Source: SpSt-539 sp964549445 | Lineage (GTDB): Bacteria > Planctomycetota > Phycisphaerae > UBA1845 > UTPLA1 | Direction: 5' to 3' | Assembly (NCBI GenBank): GCA_964549445.1 | Contig: CAZJVS010000020.1 | Location: 1-64,000 of the forward strand | Length of the DNA stretch: 64,000 nt | Shown here: in pieces, positions 1 through 10,814 of the stretch | Layout of the letters: every line of letters starts with the position of its first letter | Position numbering within the stretch: position 1 is the first letter of the stretch | The notes under the pieces: model-generated | What the model was told of the DNA's origin: nothing | Databases searched by the model: none | The model's input: only the letters and a program-made list of their open reading frames with translations | Position numbers and translations under genes: made by a program

Positions 1-2
1 AC

Positions 3-479
3 CTCCGGCAACTCGCCTCCGTCCGCCGCCAGCTCACCTCCTCCCACCTCCAGCAACTCAAGGCCGAAGAAATCGCCCAACGCCTCGCCGCCAAGGCCCC
101 GGCTGCAAGCCCCAGCCCCGTAGCGGCCCCCATACCGGCCACCCCTGCCGCCGGCCGACTCCAACCAACCATGCCAAACCATGCCAGCGATTCAGCTATC
201 CCCGCGCCAGCCACTCCACTTCCCCCCTTAGCAAGGGGGGACCAAGGGGGGTTTGAAAAAGCTACAGAGGAACCAGCACCAGCGACTCACCCGACGGACA
301 ATTCTCCCCAACCACCAAGTGCTTCCGCCCCGGGCGCACAAGGCAGCCTACCCCCGCGAACTCACAAAATCTTCGGAGGCGGCCCCTGGAAACCCCGTCT
401 CGACCCCGCCCTCGAAGACGCCGAAGGCGAAGCCAACCGCAAAGCCGGCCGCCCCATCCACTTCGAATTTGACCCGTGA
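3..479 (+). CDS. C-terminal part of an unidentified protein (5' end outside window)
   Basis: The reading frame is open from the left edge of the window to a TGA at 477-479, so this is the last ~158 codons of a longer gene. The visible start is Leu/Gln/Arg-rich and looks like the end of a coiled coil (LRQLASVRRQLTSSHLQQLK). It is followed by a disordered Ala/Pro-rich stretch and a short acidic tail ending FEFDP. A palindromic repeat (222-254) has become part of the coding sequence and encodes PLARGDQGGFEK. No catalytic domain is visible, so no function is proposed. A GTG 58 bases downstream starts the next gene. Confidence 0.6.
   Translation, partial: LRQLASVRRQLTSSHLQQLKAEEIAQRLAAKAPAASPSPVAAPIPATPAAGRLQPTMPNHASDSAIPAPATPLPPLARGDQGGFEKATEEPAPATHPTDNSPQPPSASAPGAQGSLPPRTHKIFGGGPWKPRLDPALEDAEGEANRKAGRPIHFEFDP
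222..254. repeat. C/G-run palindromic repeat inside a coding region
   Basis: CCCCCCTT-AGC-AAGGGGGG forms an 8-bp hairpin with a 3-base loop at 222-240, followed by ACCAAGGGGGG. It resembles the short palindromic elements found scattered through many bacterial genomes. Here it is in frame with the host gene and translates as PPLARGDQGGFEK. Confidence 0.6.
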
Positions 480-536
480 CCAGCCGCCACGCGCCGCCGC
501 TCACATGGCCGAGTCGATCGCCGCTATCCTCTCGCC

Positions 537-929
537 GTGCTCCTGAAGCTCTCCGACTATCGCGTGGTCCTCTCGCGCGGCCTCCGACTCCGCTGCCCCC
601 AGTGCGGCCAGTCCAAACTCTTCTCGACCTGGCACACGCTCCAACACCGCTGCCCCGTCTGCGACCTCGACTTCCGCGCCCACGATCAGAACACCTGGGC
701 CTTCATGTACCTCTCCACCGCCTTCGTCACCGGCCTCATCGTCGTCGCCATGCTGCTCATCACTCCCGTCAATCGCTGGGCCGCGCGCGCCATCGTCCTG
801 GCCGTCGCAATCGCCGCCATCCTCGGCACGCTCCCCTTCCGCAAATCGCTCGGCGTCGCCATCGAGTACCTCGTCGACCTCCGCAGCGATCACACCCCCG
901 GCCTCAAGATTCGCGACCCTCATCCCTGA
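537..929 (+). CDS. DUF983 family zinc-ribbon membrane protein
   Basis: This 130-aa protein has an N-terminal zinc ribbon with two CPxC knuckles (CPQCGQ and CPVCDLDF, residues ~20-45). Two hydrophobic segments follow at about residues 58-75 and 82-100, then a short charged tail. The pattern and length match DUF983, a family of small membrane proteins of unknown function found in Proteobacteria and Planctomycetota. The GTG at 537 is the chosen start because the family begins close to the first Cys pair. The frame is open back to 480, so a start a few codons upstream is possible. Its 3' end overlaps the oppositely oriented hydrolase gene by 10 bases. Confidence 0.78.
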   Translation: MLLKLSDYRVVLSRGLRLRCPQCGQSKLFSTWHTLQHRCPVCDLDFRAHDQNTWAFMYLSTAFVTGLIVVAMLLITPVNRWAARAIVLAVAIAAILGTLPFRKSLGVAIEYLVDLRSDHTPGLKIRDPHP

Positions 930-1600
930 ATCGCCCCCATCAAAACGGCGTTAACCTCGGCCGCGTGCGTCAGGTTGATCATGTGCCCGCCGTCTTCGAT
1001 GAAGCTCTTTGCGCCGCTCATGGCGGGCGGGATGATCCAGTCGCGCCGCCCATGGACCTGGTGAATCGGAACATCGCCGATCTCCGGCGCGGCGCCGCTC
1101 ATCCACTCGACAGTGGCCTGTGCCCCCCATCGCACAAACCGGATCGGCGCCGCCGCCGCCATTGCCGCCAGCAGCATCCGCTGCTCGACGTTGATCCGCT
1201 CCAACCCCGCAAACGCCTGCAGCAGCGGCCCAGCGGCCGTCGCTTCGATCGACTCCGGCACCATCCGCGTCAGCATCTCCAGATACCGCAACCGCCCCGG
1301 CGCCCCCAGCCCGCCCCGCGAGCTGCCGATCAACACCACTCCGTCGCTCCGCACCTGCCGCGCCATCTCCAGCGCCACCATGCCCCCAAACGACGCACCG
1401 CCCAGTACGAGCCGATTCGTCTTACCGAGGCCAAGATGTTCGACCAGCCGCTTGGCGTAGCCCGCAAGTGTCTCCTCATGCATCGGAGCGATCCACGCCG
1501 GCGTCTCGAGCTCCGGCCATGCCCGTCGCTGCGGCTCAAACAGCCGTCCATCGGCCCCCAGCCCCGCCAACAGCAAAACCCGCACCGCCGGCCCGCTCAC
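920..1600 (-). CDS. alpha/beta hydrolase fold protein
   Basis: A 226-aa protein with a hydrophobic first strand (RVLLLAGLGADGRLF, residues ~7-21), in which the GLGAD turn would form the oxyanion hole. The nucleophile elbow is GGASFGG (Ser ~95), and a late His sits in EDGGHMINL (~207). These are the Ser and His of an alpha/beta-hydrolase triad. A likely acid is Asp in GRRDWIIPP (~188). No signal peptide is visible, so it is probably cytoplasmic. The substrate cannot be deduced. It lies downstream of rsfS with a 144-base gap and may be co-transcribed. The start is GTG and no strong ribosome-binding site is visible. Confidence 0.8.
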   Translation of the reverse strand: MSGPAVRVLLLAGLGADGRLFEPQRRAWPELETPAWIAPMHEETLAGYAKRLVEHLGLGKTNRLVLGGASFGGMVALEMARQVRSDGVVLIGSSRGGLGAPGRLRYLEMLTRMVPESIEATAAGPLLQAFAGLERINVEQRMLLAAMAAAAPIRFVRWGAQATVEWMSGAAPEIGDVPIHQVHGRRDWIIPPAMSGAKSFIEDGGHMINLTHAAEVNAVLMGAIQG

Positions 1601-1744
1601 GTTGAATGGATCGCAGGTAAGGAAATGAAGTGCTTGCGTTCACCCTGCCGAACGCCCCGCCGTTCGCCGCTGGACACGCCCATCGCGCCGTCTCCGCTCC
1701 GTGCCGAAGTCAGACCGCCCGACGAGTTCGGCCCTCTCCTGCCC

Positions 1745-2194
1745 TCACTCCCATTCGATGCGCGGTGCGTCGCCCCACAGCGTCTCAAGCTCGTAGTAAC
1801 TGCGGTGCTCGCGATCAAAGAGGTGAATCACGACATCCACGTAATCGAGGATCATCCACGACGACCCTTCAAGGCCCGCCTGCGAGAACGGCTTCTCTCC
1901 CCGCTCGCGGCCGATCTCCTCGATGTGCTCGCTCGCCGCTTTCATCTGCCGGTCCGACGTGCCCGTCGCGATCACAAAGTAGTCGCATACCATCGAGATG
2001 CCGCGCAGATCGAGGATGACAATGTCATCGCACCGGTCATCGGCCAGCAGCTTCGCAATGTCCCGGGCAAACACCTGCGCGCGGGCCTGCGCCTCCGTCG
2101 TCGCGGCTCGCCGCGCCGACCGATGCTCGCCTCCCAGGGCCAGCGCTGCCGCCAGCCGGGCCTTTCGCTTCGCGTTGACTGCTCGTTGTCCCAT
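1745..2194 (-). CDS. rsfS: ribosomal silencing factor RsfS (YbeB/Iojap)
   Basis: The 149-aa product carries the full RsfS domain from about residue 40: LADDRCDDIVILDLRGIS, CDYFVIATGTSDRQMKAAS, and the C-terminal WMILDYVDVVIHLFDREHRSYYELETLW, here described by its key residues Asp-Tyr-Val and the YYELE end. RsfS binds uL14 on the large ribosomal subunit and blocks subunit joining when nutrients are short. The first ~40 residues are an Arg/Ala-rich extension not typical of E. coli RsfS. A strong bidirectional terminator separates it from the upstream pyrophosphatase gene, so it probably has its own promoter. Confidence 0.93.
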   Translation of the reverse strand: MGQRAVNAKRKARLAAALALGGEHRSARRAATTEAQARAQVFARDIAKLLADDRCDDIVILDLRGISMVCDYFVIATGTSDRQMKAASEHIEEIGRERGEKPFSQAGLEGSSWMILDYVDVVIHLFDREHRSYYELETLWGDAPRIEWE

Positions 2195-2216
2195 CCGACT
2201 CAGACCATCTTAATGG

Positions 2217-2248
2217 AAAAGCCCCGGTCCGCCCGGACCGGGGCTTTT
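2217..2248 (-). terminator. Rho-independent terminator, probably bidirectional, after hppA
   Basis: A perfect 10-bp stem GCCCCGGTCC/GGACCGGGGC (2221-2230 and 2235-2244) with a 4-base loop is flanked by AAAA on the left and TTTT on the right. Read on the minus strand it lies 48 bases after the stop of the membrane pyrophosphatase gene and before rsfS. Confidence 0.85.
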
Positions 2249-2295
2249 GATCGTTCACATGAGAGCCCAGCCGCGTCGCATCGACGACCGGCGGC

Positions 2296-4875
<2,580 letters not shown>

Positions 4876-5255
4876 AACAAAACTCCTGTCGATGGCTCTA
4901 GACCTTGTTCCGTTACTGGTTCTGATTTCGCACGGACGACGATCACGCCGATCCGGCGACGTGGGCGCTGATCGTGCACGGTCATCAACCGAGAAGAATC
5001 GGCGCTTCGTGACAACTTTCACAAACGCCTGGCGATCGACCCGGCCGCGGATTGCGTGAACAGCGGTCAGCGGGTCTCAGCGCCCGATGCGCTGTAACTG
5101 GCATTGGCTTTCAGAACGAACTGCGAGCCGCGCCGAACCGGCCGGCGGGGGCCGGGCCGGATCGATGAATATAAGGCATGATGGCCGCCATTCAAGCGAT
5201 GATCGAGGCGAATGGTACGAGTCGAGAAGGGTTCCGATAATCAGGTCATGCGCGC

Positions 5256-5293
5256 AAAAAATGGGCGGATCCGCCTCGCACTCGGATCCGCCC
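5256..5293 (-). terminator. terminator-like hairpin with A-run on its left
   Basis: GGGCGGATCCG (5263-5273) and CGGATCCGCCC (5283-5293) form a perfect 11-bp stem with a 9-base loop. An A6 run at 5256-5261 becomes a T-run after the hairpin when read on the minus strand, the layout of an intrinsic terminator for leftward transcription. No recognised gene lies immediately upstream on that strand, so it may end a small RNA. Confidence 0.5.
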
Positions 5294-5500
5294 GTACAAC
5301 CGACCCATTTCTGGGCCTGGCACACTTGATCCAAGGATCGATCAACGCGATCGACCACCTGGGGGCAGTAGCTTTCACAGCGCTGGCGACCGGTGGCGCC
5401 GGTCAGTAGTTCTTCTCGTCCCTCGCAGCGTTTCCGCTGCCCGACGCCACCGATCCGCCAACTTTTCGTCTTCCCTCCGAACCGGCCCATTTCCGTATGG

Positions 5501-5602
5501 CCGGGTGAATCTCAGTCGCAGGCCCCCTACGAGATTGTCGCCAACTCGTTCCTGCGACGCCTGAACACTGAGCAGCGCCCGTGCCAGCCCAATCTCACCC
5601 GG
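5501..5602. other. three-tier nested hairpin, possible structured RNA
   Basis: Three complementary pairs are nested in order: CCGGGTGA (5501-5508) with TCACCCGG (5595-5602), GTCGCAGG (5515-5522) with CCTGCGAC (5551-5558), and ACGAG (5529-5533) with CTCGT (5545-5549). This is the shape of a folded RNA with one asymmetric internal loop. The strand is undetermined. On the minus strand it would precede the terminator-like hairpin at 5256-5293, which together could make a ~350-base RNA. No known class is recognised. Confidence 0.4.
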
Positions 5603-6244
5603 CGGAATAACGATTCTTCTTGACGTAGATTGCTACAAATAATGATGTTATGCAATTCGATGTCTTTGACGGCCCTGCACACAAACGAGCGGTTTTCGGA
5701 ACGTATTACCTTCCCCAGTCGTGCCCGAATTGGGAAAATCTACCCACAAATCGAATTCTACGGTTCAGGTGTGGGTGGCGGACGCATCCTTCGCCGCCCC
5801 ATGCCCTGATGGAAACATCGCACGGCTGGGGTGTGAGTTCTGGGGGTATTCGCGAGAGACCCCGGATTGCGAGCCCGTAACGCCGCATGAGTCTGGCACC
5901 AAAGATGCAGTGCTCGATTCACCTCGCGGGCTTGGTCATCACCACAGGAATCTGGAGGTCTGGAAAGTGTCGAGCTTCACAAGTCCGCTTCATCGTGTCA
6001 GTCAAGTAACGCCTGCCGCCCAGCGATCGCGACCGCAAGCGATACTCCTGCAATGGTTGTCCAACATCTGGAGGTCACTCCGCGGCAGCAACAACCACCG
6101 CGCAAGCCGTCTACAAAAGCAGGAAATGCCCTGCTATTACCTCGACTGACGAACCGCGCGGCGCTCGCAACAAACCCATCGTTGTCCTGCTCGAGCGACG
6201 CTCGTAACATCGCCAGCACGTAACGAAATGCTCCGAGGGCAGCC

Positions 6245-7717
6245 GTGCTGGTCGAAAAACTCCTTGCGTCCGCCGACCGCAACTCGCGTCGAATTGCCGT
6301 TCGCGATCCCACGCGCGATCTGAACTGGACCGACCTCGTCCGACTCTCAAACGTCCTGCGCCGCCACATCGCAAAACAAACGACCCGCCCGCGCGTTGGC
6401 ATCATGCTCCCCTCAACGGTCGGCTTCGCGGCGACGTTTTACGGCGCGCTCTGGGCCGGCCGCACGGCGATCCCGCTCAATTTCCTGTTGCAACCCGCGG
6501 AACTCGCCCGCGTCGTCGAAGACGCAGGCATCGACGTCATTTTCAGCATCAAACACTTCGCGGAAATGCTCAAACCGCTCCCCGTTCGGACCATATTCCT
6601 CGAAGACTTGCCGCTGAAGCGGGACATGATTCTCGAGCGGTTTCGCTTCAAGCCGTCGCCGCCGGCCGTGAAGCCCGACGACACCGCAGTGATCCTCTAC
6701 ACGTCGGGGACATCTGGAGAACCGAAGGGCGTTTGCCTCTCGTATCAGAATCTCTCCACCGACGCGGATGGCAGCATCGCCGCCGCAAAGCTGACGGCCG
6801 ATCATCGATTCCTCGGCATTCTCCCGTTGTTCCATACTTTCGGCCTTACGGCCATGCTCATCGTGCCCATTTCGCTCGGCGCGACCGTCAGTCTCATGCC
6901 GCGCTTTCAATTGGCCGGCGTCATCAAGGAAATCCGCGAGCAACGCATCTCAATCATGATGTGCGTTGCGTCCATGTATTCGGCCATGCTTCGGCTCAAG
7001 AGCTGCACCAAGGAAGACTGGTCGTCTGTCATTTACGCCGTCTCCGGTGGTGAGGCCCTGCCGGATGCCGTCTATTACGGCTTTCGCGAACGATTCGACA
7101 AGACGCTTATTCAGGGCTACGGCTTGACCGAGACATCGCCGGTTGTCTCGCTCGACTTACCGTGGTCGCATCGAATGGGCACCGTCGGCCGCCCGATCCC
7201 CGGCGTCCGTGTGCAGGCGTTCGACGACAACAACGTGGCGCTTGCGGCGGGCCAGACAGGCGAGTTGTGGGTCGCTGGGCCGACGGTGATGCAGGGGTAT
7301 TACCAGAAGCCCGCCGAAACGGCGGCCGTCATGAACGATGGCTGGTTCAAGACCGGCGACATGGGGATCGTGGACGCCGACGGCTACGTCTCGATTACGG
7401 GCCGCAAGAAGGAGTTGATCATCGTCGGCGGAGAGAACGTCTATCCGCGCGAGATCGAATCAGTGCTCGATCAGCATCCGGCCGTCGCCGAGTCCGCCGT
7501 CATCGGAGAGACGGACTCGAGCCGCGGCGAAGTCGTGGTTGGGTATGTCGTGCCGAAAGAAGGCGTCAGCGTCACCGATCTGGAATTGCGCGAATTCTGT
7601 CGCGACAAGCTCGCGAATTACAAGGTGCCGCGGCGCGTCGTCGTCCGCGCCGACCTGCCGCGAGGACCGACCGGTAAGATTCTGAAGCGAAAACTGAAGG
7701 ACCTGCGGGATGCGTGA
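6245..7717 (+). CDS. AMP-dependent acyl-CoA/acyl-ACP synthetase
   Basis: The 490-aa enzyme belongs to the adenylate-forming (ANL) superfamily. It should activate a carboxylic acid as acyl-AMP and transfer it to CoA or a carrier. All core motifs are present: P-loop-like YTSGTSGEPKG (~155), GYGLTETSP (~287), FKTGDMG (~370), the hinge and A8 region GRKKELIIVGGENVYPREIE (~388-407), and the catalytic Lys in PTGKILKRKL (~479). No membrane segment or carrier-protein domain is fused. The start is GTG at 6245. The gene stands alone before frr, with a gap of 80 bases, so context does not reveal the substrate. A medium- or long-chain fatty acid is the default expectation. Confidence 0.88.
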   Translation: MLVEKLLASADRNSRRIAVRDPTRDLNWTDLVRLSNVLRRHIAKQTTRPRVGIMLPSTVGFAATFYGALWAGRTAIPLNFLLQPAELARVVEDAGIDVIFSIKHFAEMLKPLPVRTIFLEDLPLKRDMILERFRFKPSPPAVKPDDTAVILYTSGTSGEPKGVCLSYQNLSTDADGSIAAAKLTADHRFLGILPLFHTFGLTAMLIVPISLGATVSLMPRFQLAGVIKEIREQRISIMMCVASMYSAMLRLKSCTKEDWSSVIYAVSGGEALPDAVYYGFRERFDKTLIQGYGLTETSPVVSLDLPWSHRMGTVGRPIPGVRVQAFDDNNVALAAGQTGELWVAGPTVMQGYYQKPAETAAVMNDGWFKTGDMGIVDADGYVSITGRKKELIIVGGENVYPREIESVLDQHPAVAESAVIGETDSSRGEVVVGYVVPKEGVSVTDLELREFCRDKLANYKVPRRVVVRADLPRGPTGKILKRKLKDLRDA

Positions 7718-7797
7718 CGCGTTCGATTTCGACGCGCTGTTTCACGGTGCGTCTCACGCAGCTAGAATGCACCGTCGAATCACTCGGAGACTTTGTC

Positions 7798-8367
7798 ATG
7801 CCACTGGATGAAATCGAACTCGAAGCTGATGACAAAATGGAAAAGGCCGTCGAACACCTCAAGAAGGAATTCCGCGGAATTCGGACCGGCCGTGCGTCAC
7901 CGGGCCTCGTCGAAAACATTCGCGTGAAAGTTCCTTCCTACGGCGAAGCGCCGATGGAAATGCGGTCACTCGCGACCATCAGCATTCCCGATCCGACCAT
8001 GCTGATGCTCAAGCCATTCGACCCCACGACGCTGAAAGACATTGAGCGAGCCATCCAGGAATCGGACATCGGCATCAATCCGCAGAGCGACGGCAAGGTG
8101 ATTCGGCTTCCGGTGCCGCCGTTGTCGGGCGAACGGCGCAATCAGATCGTCGCCCAGATCAAGAAACTCGCGGAGGCCCAGAAGATCGCCCTGCGAAACG
8201 TCCGTCGCGATGCGATCCAGGCCATCGACGCCGAGAAGAAGGCCGGCGATCTGCCCGAGGACGACGCCAAGCGCGGCCACGAGCAGATGGACAAGATGAT
8301 CAAAAAATACGAATCGCACATCGACGAGTCCGTCGCGGCGAAAACCAAAGAAGTTCAGCAGGTGTAA
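7798..8367 (+). CDS. frr: ribosome recycling factor
   Basis: The 189-aa product matches RRF over its full length: FRGIRTGRASPGLVENI near the start, SIPDPTMLMLKPFDP, GINPQSDGKVIRLPVPPL in the middle, and a C-terminal helix with RNVRRDA and KYESHIDE. RRF with EF-G splits post-termination ribosomes. The start is ATG 7798, with GGAGA 7 bases upstream. The frame is open further 5' but that part is not RRF-like. It ends 3 bases before the convergent adaptor gene. Confidence 0.97.
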   Translation: MPLDEIELEADDKMEKAVEHLKKEFRGIRTGRASPGLVENIRVKVPSYGEAPMEMRSLATISIPDPTMLMLKPFDPTTLKDIERAIQESDIGINPQSDGKVIRLPVPPLSGERRNQIVAQIKKLAEAQKIALRNVRRDAIQAIDAEKKAGDLPEDDAKRGHEQMDKMIKKYESHIDESVAAKTKEVQQV

Positions 8368-8370
8368 TCG

Positions 8371-9609
8371 CTACGACTTGGGCGTGGTGTAACGCTGCCC
8401 ATCTTGGAGCGCGGCGAGATCGCCGGTCGCGATGCTCTGGCCGGCGGAAAGTCCGGCCGTGACCTGAATCTGATCGCCGGTCTGCTGACCCAGTTGCACG
8501 GTCGTCTCTTTCAGCTTTCCGGCATTTCCGACGAACACTTTGCCGGTTTTTCCTGAACTGTCGATCACGCAGGCAGACTTCGGAATCCAGAGGCCGGCCG
8601 ACTCGCTGTCATCTTCGTCCGGCTTGGCCGAAAGGAACGCCACCTGGGCGACCCCCTCGACGCGCAAAAAATCGTCGGGATTGTCGATGCGCACCTTCAC
8701 CTGGACCGTGGCCTTTGAGTAATTTGCCCCCGGATCGAGCCACATCACGTGGCCGTTGTAGCGGCGGTCCTTGTATGCGTCCGGGATAATCGTGCACGGC
8801 ATGTCTTTCTTCAATCGCGCGATGTCCAACTCGCTCACATCGACTTCAACACGCAGCAGTTGCATGTCGGCGATCGAACCCAGCTGTGCGTTCGACATCG
8901 CTCCGCGACCGCCCTCGGCGGCGACGAAATCGCCGACGTTTACATTTCGCTCGAGGACGACGCCATCAATCGGGGCGACGACCTTCGTGTCGACGAGCAT
9001 CTTGTTCATGAATGCCAGCGATGCTTCGTCGGCCGCGACCTGGGCCTTGGCGGCGTCGAGATCGCGCTGCGCGCCGACGAACTCGATGTCGGGCGACGTG
9101 CCGCGGGTGTGGAGCCGCGAAACGCGCTCGTAGTTGATCTTTTGAAACTCGAGATTTGCCTTGGCCCGCTCCAGGTTCGCGAGGGCCTCGTCGCGTCGTG
9201 CCTTGAAGAGGACGTCTTCGATTTCGGCCATCACCTGGCCGGCCTTGACCCGGTCGCCCTGCTCAAAGAAGAGCTTGACGATCTGTCCGGAGACCTTCGT
9301 AAAGACCAGCACACGGTGGTCGGAGACAATCTTCCCAGAGGCGGTGAGCACCGGAGTCGGAGCCGGCCTTCCCTGCCGCGCGATGACCGGCACGAATCGC
9401 ACCTCGGGCGCGGGCGAAACGGAGAGCGCAGGCATCGCTCCCATCCGGCTGGCGACGACATAGCCGCCGCCCAGTGCCGCCAGAATGAGCAGCAGCACGG
9501 GCAGGAACCAGCGCCAGCCGCTCGACTTCGACGCGGAACGGACCGGCCGCTGCTCTCGGCTGATCTTGAGCGATTGAAGCTCTGCACGGAGGTCGGCCGG
9601 GGTGCTCAT
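8371..9609 (-). CDS. periplasmic adaptor (membrane fusion) protein of an ABC export system
   Basis: A 412-aa HlyD/MacA-type adaptor. One inner-membrane helix (WRWFLPVLLLILAALGGGYVV, residues ~32-52) follows a short cytosolic tail. Then come a barrel/lipoyl half (GQIVKLFFEQGDRVKAGQVMA, ~112-132), a coiled-coil hairpin (ALANLERAKANLEFQKINYE to AAKAQVAADEASLAFMNK) and the second lipoyl half (VVAPIDGVVLERNVNVGDFV). A beta-barrel and membrane-proximal domain end the protein. It is the last gene of a six-gene minus-strand operon (ATPase, four permeases, adaptor) and should link the permeases to the periplasm or outer membrane. No outer-membrane TolC-type gene is in the window. Confidence 0.9.
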   Translation of the reverse strand: MSTPADLRAELQSLKISREQRPVRSASKSSGWRWFLPVLLLILAALGGGYVVASRMGAMPALSVSPAPEVRFVPVIARQGRPAPTPVLTASGKIVSDHRVLVFTKVSGQIVKLFFEQGDRVKAGQVMAEIEDVLFKARRDEALANLERAKANLEFQKINYERVSRLHTRGTSPDIEFVGAQRDLDAAKAQVAADEASLAFMNKMLVDTKVVAPIDGVVLERNVNVGDFVAAEGGRGAMSNAQLGSIADMQLLRVEVDVSELDIARLKKDMPCTIIPDAYKDRRYNGHVMWLDPGANYSKATVQVKVRIDNPDDFLRVEGVAQVAFLSAKPDEDDSESAGLWIPKSACVIDSSGKTGKVFVGNAGKLKETTVQLGQQTGDQIQVTAGLSAGQSIATGDLAALQDGQRYTTPKS

Positions 9610-9632
9610 AGCGGATTCATTTTAGCTCGGAA

Positions 9633-10805
9633 TCAGGCTTTTCGCAGGGCTTCGATTACGCGAACGCGCGACGCCCGCAGAGCCGGCGCCAAAGCGCCGA
9701 GGACCGCGACCACGCAGGCCAGACCGAGCGCCGTACCCGCGATGACCGGGGTGATGCGAAGCTCGTATGCCAGGACCGTCCAGGTTGTGTCTGATAAGAA
9801 GTCCTGCCGCGTGCCCGTAAACAGAAGACTGCCGGCGAGCCCGGCCAGGCACGCGACGATGCACACCAGCAGCGACTCGGTCACGAACGAGATAATGATC
9901 GCCGCCTTGCCGAAGCCGATGGTCCGCAGCATCGCGATCTCGCGTCGCCGGCCATCAACCGCCGCGAACATCGTATTCGCGACCGCGAACGCTGCTCCGA
10001 TCGACATGATGACGATCAGAATCGTCGTCAGAATGACGATGTCGCGAGTCTTCTCCGACAACTCTGAGTAGTACTCGGTCTCCCGCTTGGACTCGAGTGC
10101 AACCGCCGGGCCATTAATGTAGTCGATGCAACGGGTCGCATCGTTGGGATCGCGCAAGCGCACGACAGCGCTCGAAATGAACCGTCGGTTGAACGAGTCG
10201 CCGATCTGCGATCGCAGCCCCCAGATTTCGCTGTCGAACGCGCCGCCGCCCGTGTCGAAGACCCCGACGACCTTGTAGAGCCGGTTGGCCTGCCTTCCGA
10301 GCCGGACCTCGCCGCCGATCTGAAGGTTTTCAAATCGTTCCCGGGCCGCCTTGCCGACAATCAACTCAAGCTGTCCGGGCAGGAACTTCCTTCCCTCGAT
10401 GATCTTGACCTCCGGGTGAACGGAGAACGCCGTCTCATCCACGCCGCGAACCGCGACGTTGGCCATATTGCGCTGGGCGTTCCTTCGGGGAATGGATGTC
10501 TGGGTACAAAGTTCCTGGCTGATCAGCATCTCGCCGTCCGGGTTGCGCGCGATGTCCGGCGCCTGCACGATGCGGCCATACTCCTCCGGCGTGATGATGC
10601 TCGTTGACTCGGCCGTCGACCCCGGCTTCAGGACCATCACGTTTTGCGGCCAGCCGCTCACCGACAGCGACGCGCGGATGCCCGCGGCGAACGACAGCAG
10701 CACGCAGAGCACCAATACCAGAACGGCCACGACCGAGAAGGTCAGGGCGGTGCTGAGCTTCCGTACCCAGAGGTTTCGCCAGTTGTAATAGAGCGGCAGT
10801 GCCAT
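9633..10805 (-). CDS. FtsX/MacB-type ABC permease, B copy 2
   Basis: A 390-aa permease with the FtsX layout: one N-terminal helix (residues ~18-38), a ~230-residue periplasmic MacB-core domain, and three C-terminal helices. The conserved cytosolic coupling segment REIAMLRTIGFGKAAI lies between the second and third helices. It begins MALPLYYNWRNLWVRK, nearly the same as the B copy at 12050-13237 (MALPLSYHWRNLFVRK). Both share the order NVAVRG..., GRKF/GRMF, a glycine-rich GEVRLG/GDTINLG strand and SEIWG. The two are tandem paralogues. It is separated from its A partner by 9 bases and from the adaptor gene by 23. Confidence 0.9.
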   Translation of the reverse strand: MALPLYYNWRNLWVRKLSTALTFSVVAVLVLVLCVLLSFAAGIRASLSVSGWPQNVMVLKPGSTAESTSIITPEEYGRIVQAPDIARNPDGEMLISQELCTQTSIPRRNAQRNMANVAVRGVDETAFSVHPEVKIIEGRKFLPGQLELIVGKAARERFENLQIGGEVRLGRQANRLYKVVGVFDTGGGAFDSEIWGLRSQIGDSFNRRFISSAVVRLRDPNDATRCIDYINGPAVALESKRETEYYSELSEKTRDIVILTTILIVIMSIGAAFAVANTMFAAVDGRRREIAMLRTIGFGKAAIIISFVTESLLVCIVACLAGLAGSLLFTGTRQDFLSDTTWTVLAYELRITPVIAGTALGLACVVAVLGALAPALRASRVRVIEALRKA

Positions 10806-10814
10806 TCGTCGGCG

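Larger units (their letters stand above)
4888..6244. other. 1.36-kb region without a convincing gene
   Basis: Several short open frames exist on both strands. None has a ribosome-binding site, family motif or codon use like the neighbouring genes. The DNA is less GC-biased than its surroundings. It must contain the promoter for hppA (leftward) and for the acyl ligase (rightward). Two clear secondary structures (5256-5293 and 5501-5602) are listed separately. I see no tRNA, tmRNA, SRP or RNase P RNA signature. Confidence 0.6.

Noticed and set aside
477..539. In-frame TGA between the first partial gene and DUF983 as a possible Sec codon
   Set aside because: The residues on either side are unstructured, no suitable hairpin follows, and the DUF983 family starts after it; two separate genes explain it.
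5077..5490. 137-codon minus-strand open frame in the gap upstream of hppA
   Set aside because: No ribosome-binding site, no motif, and it crosses a strong hairpin.
5495..5605. Minus-strand resemblance to a cobalamin-riboswitch box (GGTGAGATTGGG...CACGGGCGCTG)
   Set aside because: Only scattered matches; the conserved core order and spacing are not met, and the nested stems do not fit that class.
5721..6149. 142-codon plus-strand open frame before the acyl ligase
   Set aside because: Irregular composition, no start signal and no family pattern.
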